Assembly: GCA_007129255.1 (NCBI GenBank)
Contig: SKVW01000186.1
Span: forward strand, 1-32,915
Source: Bacteroidales bacterium
GTDB lineage: Bacteria; Bacteroidota; Bacteroidia; Bacteroidales; UBA7960
Direction: 5' to 3'
DNA: 32,915 nucleotides
Below, one piece after another: positions 6,208 through 13,411 of the stretch. The position numbers were made by a program, and so were the translations under genes. Position 1 is the stretch's first letter. Every line of letters begins with the position of its first letter. A model generated the notes under the pieces. It worked only from the letters and a program-made list of their open reading frames with translations, was not told where the DNA came from and searched no databases.

Positions 6208-9015
6208 ATGAAAAACCCTTATCTTTTTACCATAACAAAAATTATTTTAACCCTGCTGTTTTTTGCAGGAATAATCGGTTCTTCTCATGCACAGATCACC
6301 ACCGACCCTCCCCTGCCTACAGCTGGGAGCCAGGTGACCATCACTTTTGATGCCACCCAGGGTTCGGGCAGCATGGAAGGCTATACCGGAGATGTTTATA
6401 CCCACACCGGTGTGCGAATAGAAGGAGTCGGCAACTGGCAATACGTAATCGGCAACTGGGGCGACAACGATGTGCAGCCACAGTTGACCCGTATCGGCAC
6501 CGACCTATACGAACTGGTCATCAGCCCAGATCTCTACGATTTTTACGGTGTCCCGGAAACCGAGACCATTACCGGGATGAATTTTGTTTTCAGGGCAGCT
6601 GAAAACGCTCCCCAGACTGAGGACCTGTTTGTTGAAGTGGTTGAAGAAGGCCTGATGGTGGCTATACTTTCACCGGAAGGGTTACAGCCCATTGTAGAGC
6701 TTAATGAAGAGGTGCCAATCCATGCGGCCGCCAACGAGTCGGACTCTTTGTCTCTTTTTGTAAACGAAGCCTTAATCGCAACCACCCATACCCCGGAACT
6801 TTTCTACGACTGGACTGCCGATGAGCACGGACGTTTCGACATCCAGGTGGTTGCCTATGGTGCAGGAGATGAAACTGCTGAAGCCAGCACCTATTTTTAC
6901 GTAAGACCTGAAGTTCCCGTTGCCGATCTTCCCGAAGGGGTGGTACCCGGCATCAACTACATTGACGAAAACACCGTGACCCTGGTTTTGCATGACCCAC
7001 CCGCCCTGAAGGAATACGTTTTTGTAATCGGAGACATCCTGGAGTGGGGCGTGGGAGAAGAAAATTACATGAACCGCACTCCCGATGGTACCCACTTCTG
7101 GATTACATTTAATGACCTTACTCCTGACACAGAGTATGCTTTTCAATATTACATAGACGGAGAATTACGGCTGGCCGACCCCTATACCCACAAGGTACTG
7201 GACCACCTGGACCAGTTCATTGATGACTTCAACTACCCCGATCTGATGCCTTATCCGGAAGATAAAACCTCCGGTAATGTGAGCATCATGCATCCGGGCC
7301 GTACCCCCTATGAATGGGAAGTAACGGATTTTATCCCTCCCGCGGAGGAAGACATGGTCATTTATGAGCTGCTGATAAGGGATTTTGTGGAAACCAGTGC
7401 CATCAAAACGGTAATGGACTCCCTGGATTATTTGGAAAACCTGGGGGTAAACGTAATTGAGCTGATGCCCATCAACCAGTTTGAGGGCAACATTTCATGG
7501 GGTTACAACCCCTCTTTTTACTTTGCCACCGATAAGGCTTACGGCACCATGGAAGATTACAAAAAATTCATTGACGAATGCCATAAGCGGGGCATTGCCG
7601 TGGTACTGGATATTGTGCTGAACCATTCTTTTAATTTGTCACCCCTTGTGCAGATGTATTTTGACCCCGGGGCCGGAAACTGGGGGCAGCCCCTGCCCGA
7701 GAACCCGTGGTACCTGGAAACCTGCCCCCACCCACCCTGGTGCTGGGGACAAACCTTTGACCAGGAAAGCGAATACACCATTGAGTTTTTTGACCGGGTA
7801 ACCGAACACTGGCTCACCGAATTCAACGTGGATGGCTTCCGCTTTGACTTCACCAAAGGGTTTACCAATGAACAAACCGGTGGGCAGGGCTGGAACTATG
7901 ATGCTGACCGCATTGCCAACCTCAAGCGCATTGCCGACCATGTTTGGAGTGTTAACCCCAACGCCTATGTTATCCTGGAACACTTTACCGAAAACAGCGA
8001 AGAAAAGGAACTGGCCGAATACGGGATGATGCTTTGGGGCAACATCACTTTCAATTACCAGGAAGCAGCAATGGGCTGGCTGGACAACAGCAACTTCGAC
8101 TGGATCTCTTATACTAACAGGGGCTGGGACGATCCCCACCTGATCGGTTACATGGAAAGCCATGATGAAGAGCGCATCATGTTTAAAAACCTCAACTACG
8201 GCAACTCCAACAACCCCGCTCATGATGTGAAGAACCTCTCCACCGCCTTAAGAAGGGCTGAGCTGGTGGCTGCGTTTTACTTCCCAATCCCCGGCCCGAA
8301 AATGATCTGGCAGTTTGGGGAGCTGGGCTACGACTACTCCATTAACCATTGCCAGGATGGCACCATAGACGACGGCTGCCGCACCGACCCCAAACCCATT
8401 CGCTGGGATTACTATGATGACTGGAGGCGCAAAAGGGTGTATGATATTTACTCCATCCTGGCCAACTTGAAAACGTCGGAGGAAGTGTTCCGCACCACCG
8501 ATTACTCACTGAGCCTTGATGGGGCCATGAAGCGGATCCACCTGAACCATGAAACCAACAACGTGACCGTTTTGGGCAATTTTGACGTAGTAGCCGGAGA
8601 GATCAACCCCCACTTTCAGCAAACCGGAACCTGGTATGAGTTTTTCAGCAGAGAAACCCTGGAGGTAACAGATGTGAATCAACCCCTGGAACTGGAGCCC
8701 GGAGAATACCGTCTTTATTCAACCGAAGAGTTTCCAGATCATGGCATCCCCCTGAGCACTCCGTCTGTTTCCGATCCGGAAAGCATCAGTTTTATGGCAT
8801 ATCCCAATCCGGCTAGAAACACCCTGATGATAGACGCTGAGCTCGAAATGAAGCAGGTACGATTAATGGATGTAACCGGAAGAACCGTTTTGGTAAAAAA
8901 TCCCGGAAGCACCAAGGTCAGCCTGAGTGTTGGCGGATATCCTGAGGGGATTTACTTCATACAGGTGGAAACCGTCAATGGAGTAACCGCAAAAAAAATA
9001 CAGATCAGTAAGTAA
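6208..9015 (+). CDS. Secreted GH13 alpha-amylase-family hydrolase with T9SS sorting domain
   Basis: This 935-residue protein probably hydrolyses alpha-glucans such as starch outside the cell. It has a signal peptide (residues 1-29, ending SSHA-Q). Two beta-rich domains follow: about 30-145, of the kind common in Bacteroidales amylases, and about 150-232. A CBM48/E-set-like domain then spans about 236-380. The GH13 barrel spans about 388-760 with all conserved regions: DIVLNH with Asp468, Asn472 and His473; GFRFDF with nucleophile Asp547; ILEHF with acid/base Glu591; and ESHDEER with Asp653. A C-terminal beta domain precedes a type A sorting domain from about 855 (YPNPARN at 865-871, GIYFIQ, end KIQISK). 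That domain marks it for T9SS export through SprA, encoded nearby. Amylase, pullulanase and other GH13 activities cannot be told apart here. Confidence 0.93.
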   Translation: MKNPYLFTITKIILTLLFFAGIIGSSHAQITTDPPLPTAGSQVTITFDATQGSGSMEGYTGDVYTHTGVRIEGVGNWQYVIGNWGDNDVQPQLTRIGTDLYELVISPDLYDFYGVPETETITGMNFVFRAAENAPQTEDLFVEVVEEGLMVAILSPEGLQPIVELNEEVPIHAAANESDSLSLFVNEALIATTHTPELFYDWTADEHGRFDIQVVAYGAGDETAEASTYFYVRPEVPVADLPEGVVPGINYIDENTVTLVLHDPPALKEYVFVIGDILEWGVGEENYMNRTPDGTHFWITFNDLTPDTEYAFQYYIDGELRLADPYTHKVLDHLDQFIDDFNYPDLMPYPEDKTSGNVSIMHPGRTPYEWEVTDFIPPAEEDMVIYELLIRDFVETSAIKTVMDSLDYLENLGVNVIELMPINQFEGNISWGYNPSFYFATDKAYGTMEDYKKFIDECHKRGIAVVLDIVLNHSFNLSPLVQMYFDPGAGNWGQPLPENPWYLETCPHPPWCWGQTFDQESEYTIEFFDRVTEHWLTEFNVDGFRFDFTKGFTNEQTGGQGWNYDADRIANLKRIADHVWSVNPNAYVILEHFTENSEEKELAEYGMMLWGNITFNYQEAAMGWLDNSNFDWISYTNRGWDDPHLIGYMESHDEERIMFKNLNYGNSNNPAHDVKNLSTALRRAELVAAFYFPIPGPKMIWQFGELGYDYSINHCQDGTIDDGCRTDPKPIRWDYYDDWRRKRVYDIYSILANLKTSEEVFRTTDYSLSLDGAMKRIHLNHETNNVTVLGNFDVVAGEINPHFQQTGTWYEFFSRETLEVTDVNQPLELEPGEYRLYSTEEFPDHGIPLSTPSVSDPESISFMAYPNPARNTLMIDAELEMKQVRLMDVTGRTVLVKNPGSTKVSLSVGGYPEGIYFIQVETVNGVTAKKIQISK

Positions 9016-9036
9016 CCTTCACAACGGGCAAAGTTT

Positions 9037-9086
9037 AACCCACCCGGAACCTCCTACAATTTGGAGAAAGTTTCAGGTGGGTTTTT
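9037..9086 (+). terminator. Rho-independent terminator of the GH13 gene
   Basis: AACCCACC (9037-9044) pairs with GGTGGGTT (9076-9083) around an inner CTCC (9051-9054) / GGAG (9063-9066) helix and is followed by a T-run. It lies 21 nt after the stop codon. Confidence 0.75.
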
Positions 9087-9095
9087 CTTTTTAAG

Positions 9096-9103
9096 TAAAT
9101 TTG
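9096..9103 (+). promoter_or_regulatory. Candidate -7 element for the exonuclease III gene
   Basis: TAAATTTG matches TAnnTTTG exactly, just after the upstream terminator and 54 nt before the ATG at 9158. No -33 element at proper spacing was found. Confidence 0.45.
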
Positions 9104-9157
9104 CCGCGGCAGGTAAAAAACCAAAATACCGGTAACACAAATCAAAAAAACACATCC

Positions 9158-9928
9158 ATGCAAATCATATCTTACAATGTTAACGGGATTCGTTCGGCAA
9201 TCAATAAAGGTTTTCTGCAATGGCTGGAGCGGTCCCTGCCTGATGTGGTGTGCCTGCAGGAATCAAAAGCCCAGCCGGAACAGGTTCCGGTTTTTCATTT
9301 CCAGGAAATGGGTTACCATGACTTTTGGTTTTCTGCAAAGAAAAAGGGCTATAGCGGGGTGGTGATCCTGAGCCGTGAAAAACCCGATCATGTGCAATAC
9401 GGCATGGGCAATAGGGCTTATGACGATGAAGGCAGGCTGATACGGGCAGATTTTGGAGATCTGTCGGTGATCAGCGTATACCATCCAAGCGGCACCACGG
9501 GAGGTGAGCGACAAGCCTTTAAAATGAAGTGGCTGGAAGATTTTTATGATTATATTCAGGATTTGAGAAAAACCCGTCCCAACCTGGTCATTTCAGGAGA
9601 TTTCAACATTTGTCATCAGCCCATCGACATCCACGACCCGGTGAGAAATGCCAAAACCTCCGGTTTTTTACCCGAAGAGCGCGAATGGGTTTCCCGCTTT
9701 TTGGATGCCGGATTCATTGATTCTTTCCGGCACTTCGTAAAAGAACCCAATCATTATTCCTGGTGGAGTTTCCGTGCCAATGCACGCCCACGCAATTTGG
9801 GCTGGCGCATCGATTACAACATGGTAAGCGACAACCTGAAAGACGATCTGAAAGCAGCGGGAATCATGCCCGAAGCTGTGCTCTCCGACCACTGCCCGGT
9901 ATGGGTGGAACTCAATCACCGGGTTTAA
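9158..9928 (+). CDS. xth: Exodeoxyribonuclease III (AP endonuclease, ExoIII family)
   Basis: This 256-residue enzyme cuts DNA at abasic sites and has 3'-5' exonuclease activity in base-excision repair. It is near the E. coli Xth length of 268. Motifs run in order: SYNVNGIRSA at the N-terminus; LQESK with metal-binding Glu35; GYSGVVILS; SGDFNI and HDP; GFIDSFR; WRIDY; and LSDHCPV with catalytic His245. These are the conserved residues of the Mg-dependent endonuclease/exonuclease/phosphatase fold. A TTG at 9101 would extend the frame by 19 residues, but those have no family character and begin at the -7 element, so the ATG at 9158 is chosen. It appears monocistronic. Confidence 0.96.
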   Translation: MQIISYNVNGIRSAINKGFLQWLERSLPDVVCLQESKAQPEQVPVFHFQEMGYHDFWFSAKKKGYSGVVILSREKPDHVQYGMGNRAYDDEGRLIRADFGDLSVISVYHPSGTTGGERQAFKMKWLEDFYDYIQDLRKTRPNLVISGDFNICHQPIDIHDPVRNAKTSGFLPEEREWVSRFLDAGFIDSFRHFVKEPNHYSWWSFRANARPRNLGWRIDYNMVSDNLKDDLKAAGIMPEAVLSDHCPVWVELNHRV

Positions 9929-9967
9929 AATCCTTTTGGTTTATCCAAAATAATAAACGGTTTTTTA

Positions 9968-9975
9968 TACTTTTG
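9968..9975 (+). promoter_or_regulatory. Candidate -7 element for the OmpA-like lipoprotein gene
   Basis: TACTTTTG matches TAnnTTTG exactly, about 70 nt before the ATG at 10048. A TTTG occurs at 9935-9938, but at 29 bp it is too far upstream to be a standard -33 partner. Confidence 0.42.
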
Positions 9976-10047
9976 TTACCGAAAGAGGCAGGCTTCGGTT
10001 ATTCTGCGACAAGCCCCCCTCACTAAAAACCATCAACAAATTGCATT

Positions 10048-11055
10048 ATGAAAAAAAACCTGATCTATACCCTGATTATCCTGTTAGCTTTGGGTTCGTC
10101 CTGTGTACCTGCACGCAAGTTTGAGGACCTCCAGGAACGTCACCGAACTGCTGAGGCCGAAAACCGGCAACTAAAAGAAAAAACCGAGACCCTTTCTTCT
10201 GAGAACGAGGAACTCAAAGACCGGCTAGCGCGCCTGGAGAAAGCCCGGGAAGACCTGACCGGCGATACCACCCGCTATGGGCGGCAGCTTCGCATGATCA
10301 ATGAGCATTATGAGCAACTCAATGATTCCTACATGACCCTGATGGGACAAAAGGAAAAGCTACTGGAAGGGAAATCCATCGAAACACAGCAAATTCTGGC
10401 GCGCCTGCAGGAAACCCAGGAAGACCTTCAGCGAAGGGAAGATCAGTTAAGGGCAGCGTCCCGGCAAATGGACGAAAAAGAGCAAAACCTGAACCGGTTG
10501 ATGGCAGAGATCAGTGACAAGGAAGTTCGGTTAAACGAATTGGAAGACATTCTGAGCCGTCAGGATTCAGTGGTAAATGCGCTCAGAAACACGGTTTCCA
10601 ACGCATTGCTTGGGTTCCAGGACAACGGCTTATCGGTAGAGATCAAAAACGGGAAGGTATATGTTTCCCTTGAAGAAAGTCTGCTTTTTGCCACCGGCAG
10701 TACCCGCGTGGACTCCCGGGGCGAATCGGCCCTGAAGGAGCTGGCGGCAGTCCTGGAAAAAAACCCTGACATCAACGTGCTAATCGAAGGACACACCGAT
10801 GATGTGCCTTTCAGGCCGGGAAGCCAGATCCAGGACAACTGGGACCTGAGTGTATTGCGGGCCACAGCCATTGTCAGGATCCTGAAAAAGCACGGCAGTA
10901 ATATTGACCCCCAGCGGCTTGTCGCAGCAGGCAGAGGAGAATACCACCCTCTTGACCCGGATAAAACCCCCGAAGCCAGGGCCAAAAACCGCCGTACCGA
11001 GATCATCCTTACTCCGCAATTGGATGAACTTTTCCAGATCATCGAAACCAACTGA
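10048..11055 (+). CDS. OmpA-family lipoprotein with coiled-coil linker
   Basis: This 335-residue envelope protein has a lipoprotein signal peptide with lipobox LGSSC (lipidated Cys19), so it is likely anchored in the outer membrane. Residues from about 22 to 175 form a long charged coiled coil rich in Glu, Arg, Leu and Gln. The C-terminal part from about 210 is an OmpA/MotB peptidoglycan-binding domain: LLFATGSTRVD, EGHTDDVPF (residues 247-255) and NRRTEI (314-319). These carry the Asp and Arg that bind diaminopimelate in the family. It probably spaces or tethers the outer membrane to peptidoglycan. It differs from Pal by its long coiled-coil spacer. It has its own promoter and terminator. 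Confidence 0.92.
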   Translation: MKKNLIYTLIILLALGSSCVPARKFEDLQERHRTAEAENRQLKEKTETLSSENEELKDRLARLEKAREDLTGDTTRYGRQLRMINEHYEQLNDSYMTLMGQKEKLLEGKSIETQQILARLQETQEDLQRREDQLRAASRQMDEKEQNLNRLMAEISDKEVRLNELEDILSRQDSVVNALRNTVSNALLGFQDNGLSVEIKNGKVYVSLEESLLFATGSTRVDSRGESALKELAAVLEKNPDINVLIEGHTDDVPFRPGSQIQDNWDLSVLRATAIVRILKKHGSNIDPQRLVAAGRGEYHPLDPDKTPEARAKNRRTEIILTPQLDELFQIIETN

Positions 11056-11085
11056 CATTCGCATACTCAACATCCGTTTTATTGC

Positions 11086-11112
11086 AAAAGCCGGGGAATA
11101 CCCGGCTTTTTT
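11086..11112 (+). terminator. Rho-independent terminator of the OmpA-like lipoprotein gene
   Basis: A 10-bp perfect stem, AAAAGCCGGG (11086-11095) and CCCGGCTTTT (11101-11110), has a GAATA loop and ends in six T. Confidence 0.92.
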
Positions 11113-11179
11113 GGCTTACTGCACAATAAAATGTGAAAAAATTTCTTTTAGTGGTTTTTATATGACGTTTAATTTATTT

Positions 11180-11187
11180 TATCTTTA
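11180..11187 (+). promoter_or_regulatory. Near-consensus -7 element for the malic enzyme gene
   Basis: TATCTTTA matches TAnnTTTG at seven of eight positions and lies 23 nt before the ATG at 11211, after the preceding terminator. The last-base mismatch keeps this tentative. Confidence 0.3.
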
Positions 11188-11210
11188 CCGTCAAACCAAA
11201 CAAACCCACC

Positions 11211-12677
11211 ATGAAGAAACTCAACCTCAACCTCGACAACCTGGAAGAATTGCTTCCCGAAGACCTTACCCCCCAGCAAAAGGCCAAAGCCAAAACCCTT
11301 TTTTACAAGGAAATGGCCCTGAAGGCCCACCGGTTTTACAACGGAAAAATGCAAACCCTTCCCAAGGCCCCCGTTCTGGGATTCAACTGGTTCAATGCCT
11401 GGTACACCCCCGGGGTTTCCAAAGTCTCCACCACCATTCGCGACAACAACGACACCTCTTATGAGATCTCCAACCGCGGAAACCTTGTAGCTGTTGTAAG
11501 TGACTCCACCAGGGTTCTTGGAGACGGGGACTGCACCCCTCCCGGCGGTTTGGGCGTGATGGAAGGAAAGGCTTTTTTGATGAAATACCTGGGCGGGGTG
11601 GATGCCATTGCGCTGTGTGTGGATAGCAAAGGAAAAGATGGCAAAAATGATCCGGAAAAGGTGATAGAATTTGTGAAAATGGTCCAGCACAGCTTTGGTG
11701 CCATCAACCTGGAAGACATATCCCAGCCCAATTGTTACCGGGTGCTGGATGTTTTAAGGGAGGAATGCAACATCCCGGTTTGGCATGACGATGCCCAGGG
11801 AACGGCCTGCGTAACCCTGGCCGGGTTGATCAATGCCCTGAAGCTGGTAAACAAAAAAATGGAGGATGTAAAAATCGTTTATTTCGGTGCAGGAGCTTCC
11901 AACGCCACCATTGCCCGTATTGTAAATGCCGCAGGGGCCGATCCCGCCAAATCCATCATGTTTGACTCCAAAGGCGCCCTGCACACCGGCCGCAAAGATA
12001 TTGAAGAAGACAAGCGATTTTACAGGAAATGGGAGCTTTGCCAAATCACCAACCCCGGCAAGGTGGAAACCATGGAGGAAGCCATGAAGGGAGCAGATGT
12101 GCTGATCGCCCTGTCGAAGCCCGGCCCGGATGTGGTAAAGGAAGAATGGATCCGTTCCATGAACCAGGACAAACCCATTGTGTTTGTTTGCGCCAACCCG
12201 GTACCCGAAATTTATCCATACGCAGCCAAAGATGCCGGTGCATATATAGTAGCTACCGGAAGGGGCGATTTCCCCAACCAGGTGAACAACTCTGTTGGGT
12301 TTCCGGGAATCCTGAAAGGTGCCCTGATGGTAAGGGCCCGGAAGATCACAGACAATATGGCCATTGCCGCTGCGGAATCCATTGCCAAATTTTCAGAGAA
12401 AAGAGGCATAAACCCCGAAGACATCATTGCCAAGATGAGTGAATCGGATGTGTTCCCTTATGAGGCGGCTGATGTGGCCATACAGGCCATCAAAGACGGG
12501 GTAGCCCGCAAGGAGATGACCTGGCAGCAGGCTTTTGACCTGGCAAAAAAAGACATTGAGCATGCCAGAAAAACCACGCACTTTTTGGTGGACCATGGCC
12601 TGATTGCACAGCCTCCCCAGGAACTCATCCACGATGCGCTGAATGCCGCCATTGAAACCGTGAGGAAAACCGCCTAA
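11211..12677 (+). CDS. NAD(P)-dependent malic enzyme, short form (oxaloacetate-decarboxylating)
   Basis: This 488-residue cytoplasmic enzyme is expected to convert malate to pyruvate and CO2 while reducing NAD(P). Family features are present: WYTPGVS with catalytic Tyr65; VMEGKA with catalytic Lys120; the metal-binding EDI (Glu168-Asp169); HDD at 192-194; and a Rossmann GAGASN at 226-231. It lacks the phosphotransacetylase-like domain of the MaeB type, so it is a short form. Two motifs differ from most relatives: the nucleotide-site loop reads SDSTRVLGDGDCTPPGG rather than the usual NGTAVLGLGDIG type, and the HDDQHGTA box reads HDDAQGTA. The cofactor, NAD or NADP, cannot be read with certainty. 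ruvA and sprA follow on the same strand. Confidence 0.9.
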   Translation: MKKLNLNLDNLEELLPEDLTPQQKAKAKTLFYKEMALKAHRFYNGKMQTLPKAPVLGFNWFNAWYTPGVSKVSTTIRDNNDTSYEISNRGNLVAVVSDSTRVLGDGDCTPPGGLGVMEGKAFLMKYLGGVDAIALCVDSKGKDGKNDPEKVIEFVKMVQHSFGAINLEDISQPNCYRVLDVLREECNIPVWHDDAQGTACVTLAGLINALKLVNKKMEDVKIVYFGAGASNATIARIVNAAGADPAKSIMFDSKGALHTGRKDIEEDKRFYRKWELCQITNPGKVETMEEAMKGADVLIALSKPGPDVVKEEWIRSMNQDKPIVFVCANPVPEIYPYAAKDAGAYIVATGRGDFPNQVNNSVGFPGILKGALMVRARKITDNMAIAAAESIAKFSEKRGINPEDIIAKMSESDVFPYEAADVAIQAIKDGVARKEMTWQQAFDLAKKDIEHARKTTHFLVDHGLIAQPPQELIHDALNAAIETVRKTA

Positions 12678-12717
12678 CAAATCGGTGTTTTTCCCTTTTT
12701 AATTTCTTTTCAATTAT

Positions 12718-12725
12718 TACTTTTG
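12718..12725 (+). promoter_or_regulatory. Candidate -7 element for the ruvA-sprA operon
   Basis: TACTTTTG matches TAnnTTTG exactly, 70 nt before the ruvA ATG, with a stable hairpin in between. No -33 element is clear. Confidence 0.45.
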
Positions 12726-12735
12726 CAACGTTTTA

Positions 12736-12770
12736 CCGCTCCCACCGTATACATTAAAACGGGGGAGCGG
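12736..12770 (+). promoter_or_regulatory. Strong hairpin in the putative ruvA leader
   Basis: CCGCTCCC (12736-12743) and CCGT (12745-12748) pair with ACGG (12759-12762) and GGGAGCGG (12763-12770). This gives twelve base pairs with a single bulged A. It is followed by AATTTATTTC rather than a clean T-run. It is either an imperfect terminator of the malic enzyme gene or a leader structure affecting ruvA-sprA expression. Confidence 0.5.
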
Positions 12771-12795
12771 AATTTATTTCTTAAAAAAACATCCG

Positions 12796-13386
12796 ATGAT
12801 CGCATTTATTGAAGGAACCGTTGAGGAAAAAAATCCCGCCTATTGTATAGTGAATTGCCAGGGGGTAGGTTACCTGGTTCATATTTCCCTGAACACCTAC
12901 TCCGGCATTCCTGACTCCGGCAAGGTAAAGATCCACACCTTGCAGGTGATCCGCGAAGACGCCCATACCCTGTTTGGCTTTGCTGACAAGGAAGAAAAGG
13001 AATTGTTTAAGCTTCTGATTTCGGTAAGCGGGGTAGGACCCAATACGGCAAGGATGATCCTTTCCTCCATGTCGCCGGCAGAGATCAAAGCTGCCATTGT
13101 AAACAACAACATCTCGGTACTGCAATCCATTAAGGGAATCGGCGCCAAATCGGCCCAGCGCATTGTGGTAGACCTCAAAGACCGGCTTGAAAAAGAAGGG
13201 GTACTGGAGGATGAAAATTTGGTTTTGGTAAACAATACTATTCAGGAAGAAGCGTTATCAGCATTAGTAATGCTTGGGTTTGCCAAGAGTTCGGCCCAAA
13301 AAGCCATTTCGTCGATCCTTAAGCAAAAGCAGGGAACAGTCATATCGGCAGAGGCCCTTGTGAAGGAAGCATTAAAAAATTTCTGA
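12796..13386 (+). CDS. ruvA: Holliday junction branch migration protein RuvA
   Basis: RuvA (196 residues, usual length) binds four-way DNA junctions and loads the RuvB motor during recombination repair. The N-terminal OB domain spans about 1-64 (MIAFIEGTVEEK, GVGYLVHIS, EDAHTLFGF). Two helix-hairpin-helix motifs follow: SVSGVGPNTARMILS (about 76-90) and SIKGIGAKSAQRIVVDL (about 111-127). An acidic linker leads to the RuvB-binding domain III (about 148-196, EALSALVMLGF). ruvB and ruvC are not nearby. sprA starts only 25 nt after the stop, so the two are very probably cotranscribed. Confidence 0.97.
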   Translation: MIAFIEGTVEEKNPAYCIVNCQGVGYLVHISLNTYSGIPDSGKVKIHTLQVIREDAHTLFGFADKEEKELFKLLISVSGVGPNTARMILSSMSPAEIKAAIVNNNISVLQSIKGIGAKSAQRIVVDLKDRLEKEGVLEDENLVLVNNTIQEEALSALVMLGFAKSSAQKAISSILKQKQGTVISAEALVKEALKNF

Positions 13387-13411
13387 TCCGGATTCTTTAA
13401 ATAGTTATTCA

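Noticed and set aside
6280-6650. N-terminal beta domain of the GH13 protein as a novel domain
   Set aside because: The pattern (DVYTHTG, W.YVIG.WG, FYGVP, FVFR) resembles N-terminal domains I recall from other Bacteroidales amylases, so it is probably not new.
9934-9950. TTTTGG-TTTAT-CCAAAA hairpin after the exonuclease III gene as terminator
   Set aside because: The stem is short and A/T-rich with no following T-run; at most a weak structure.
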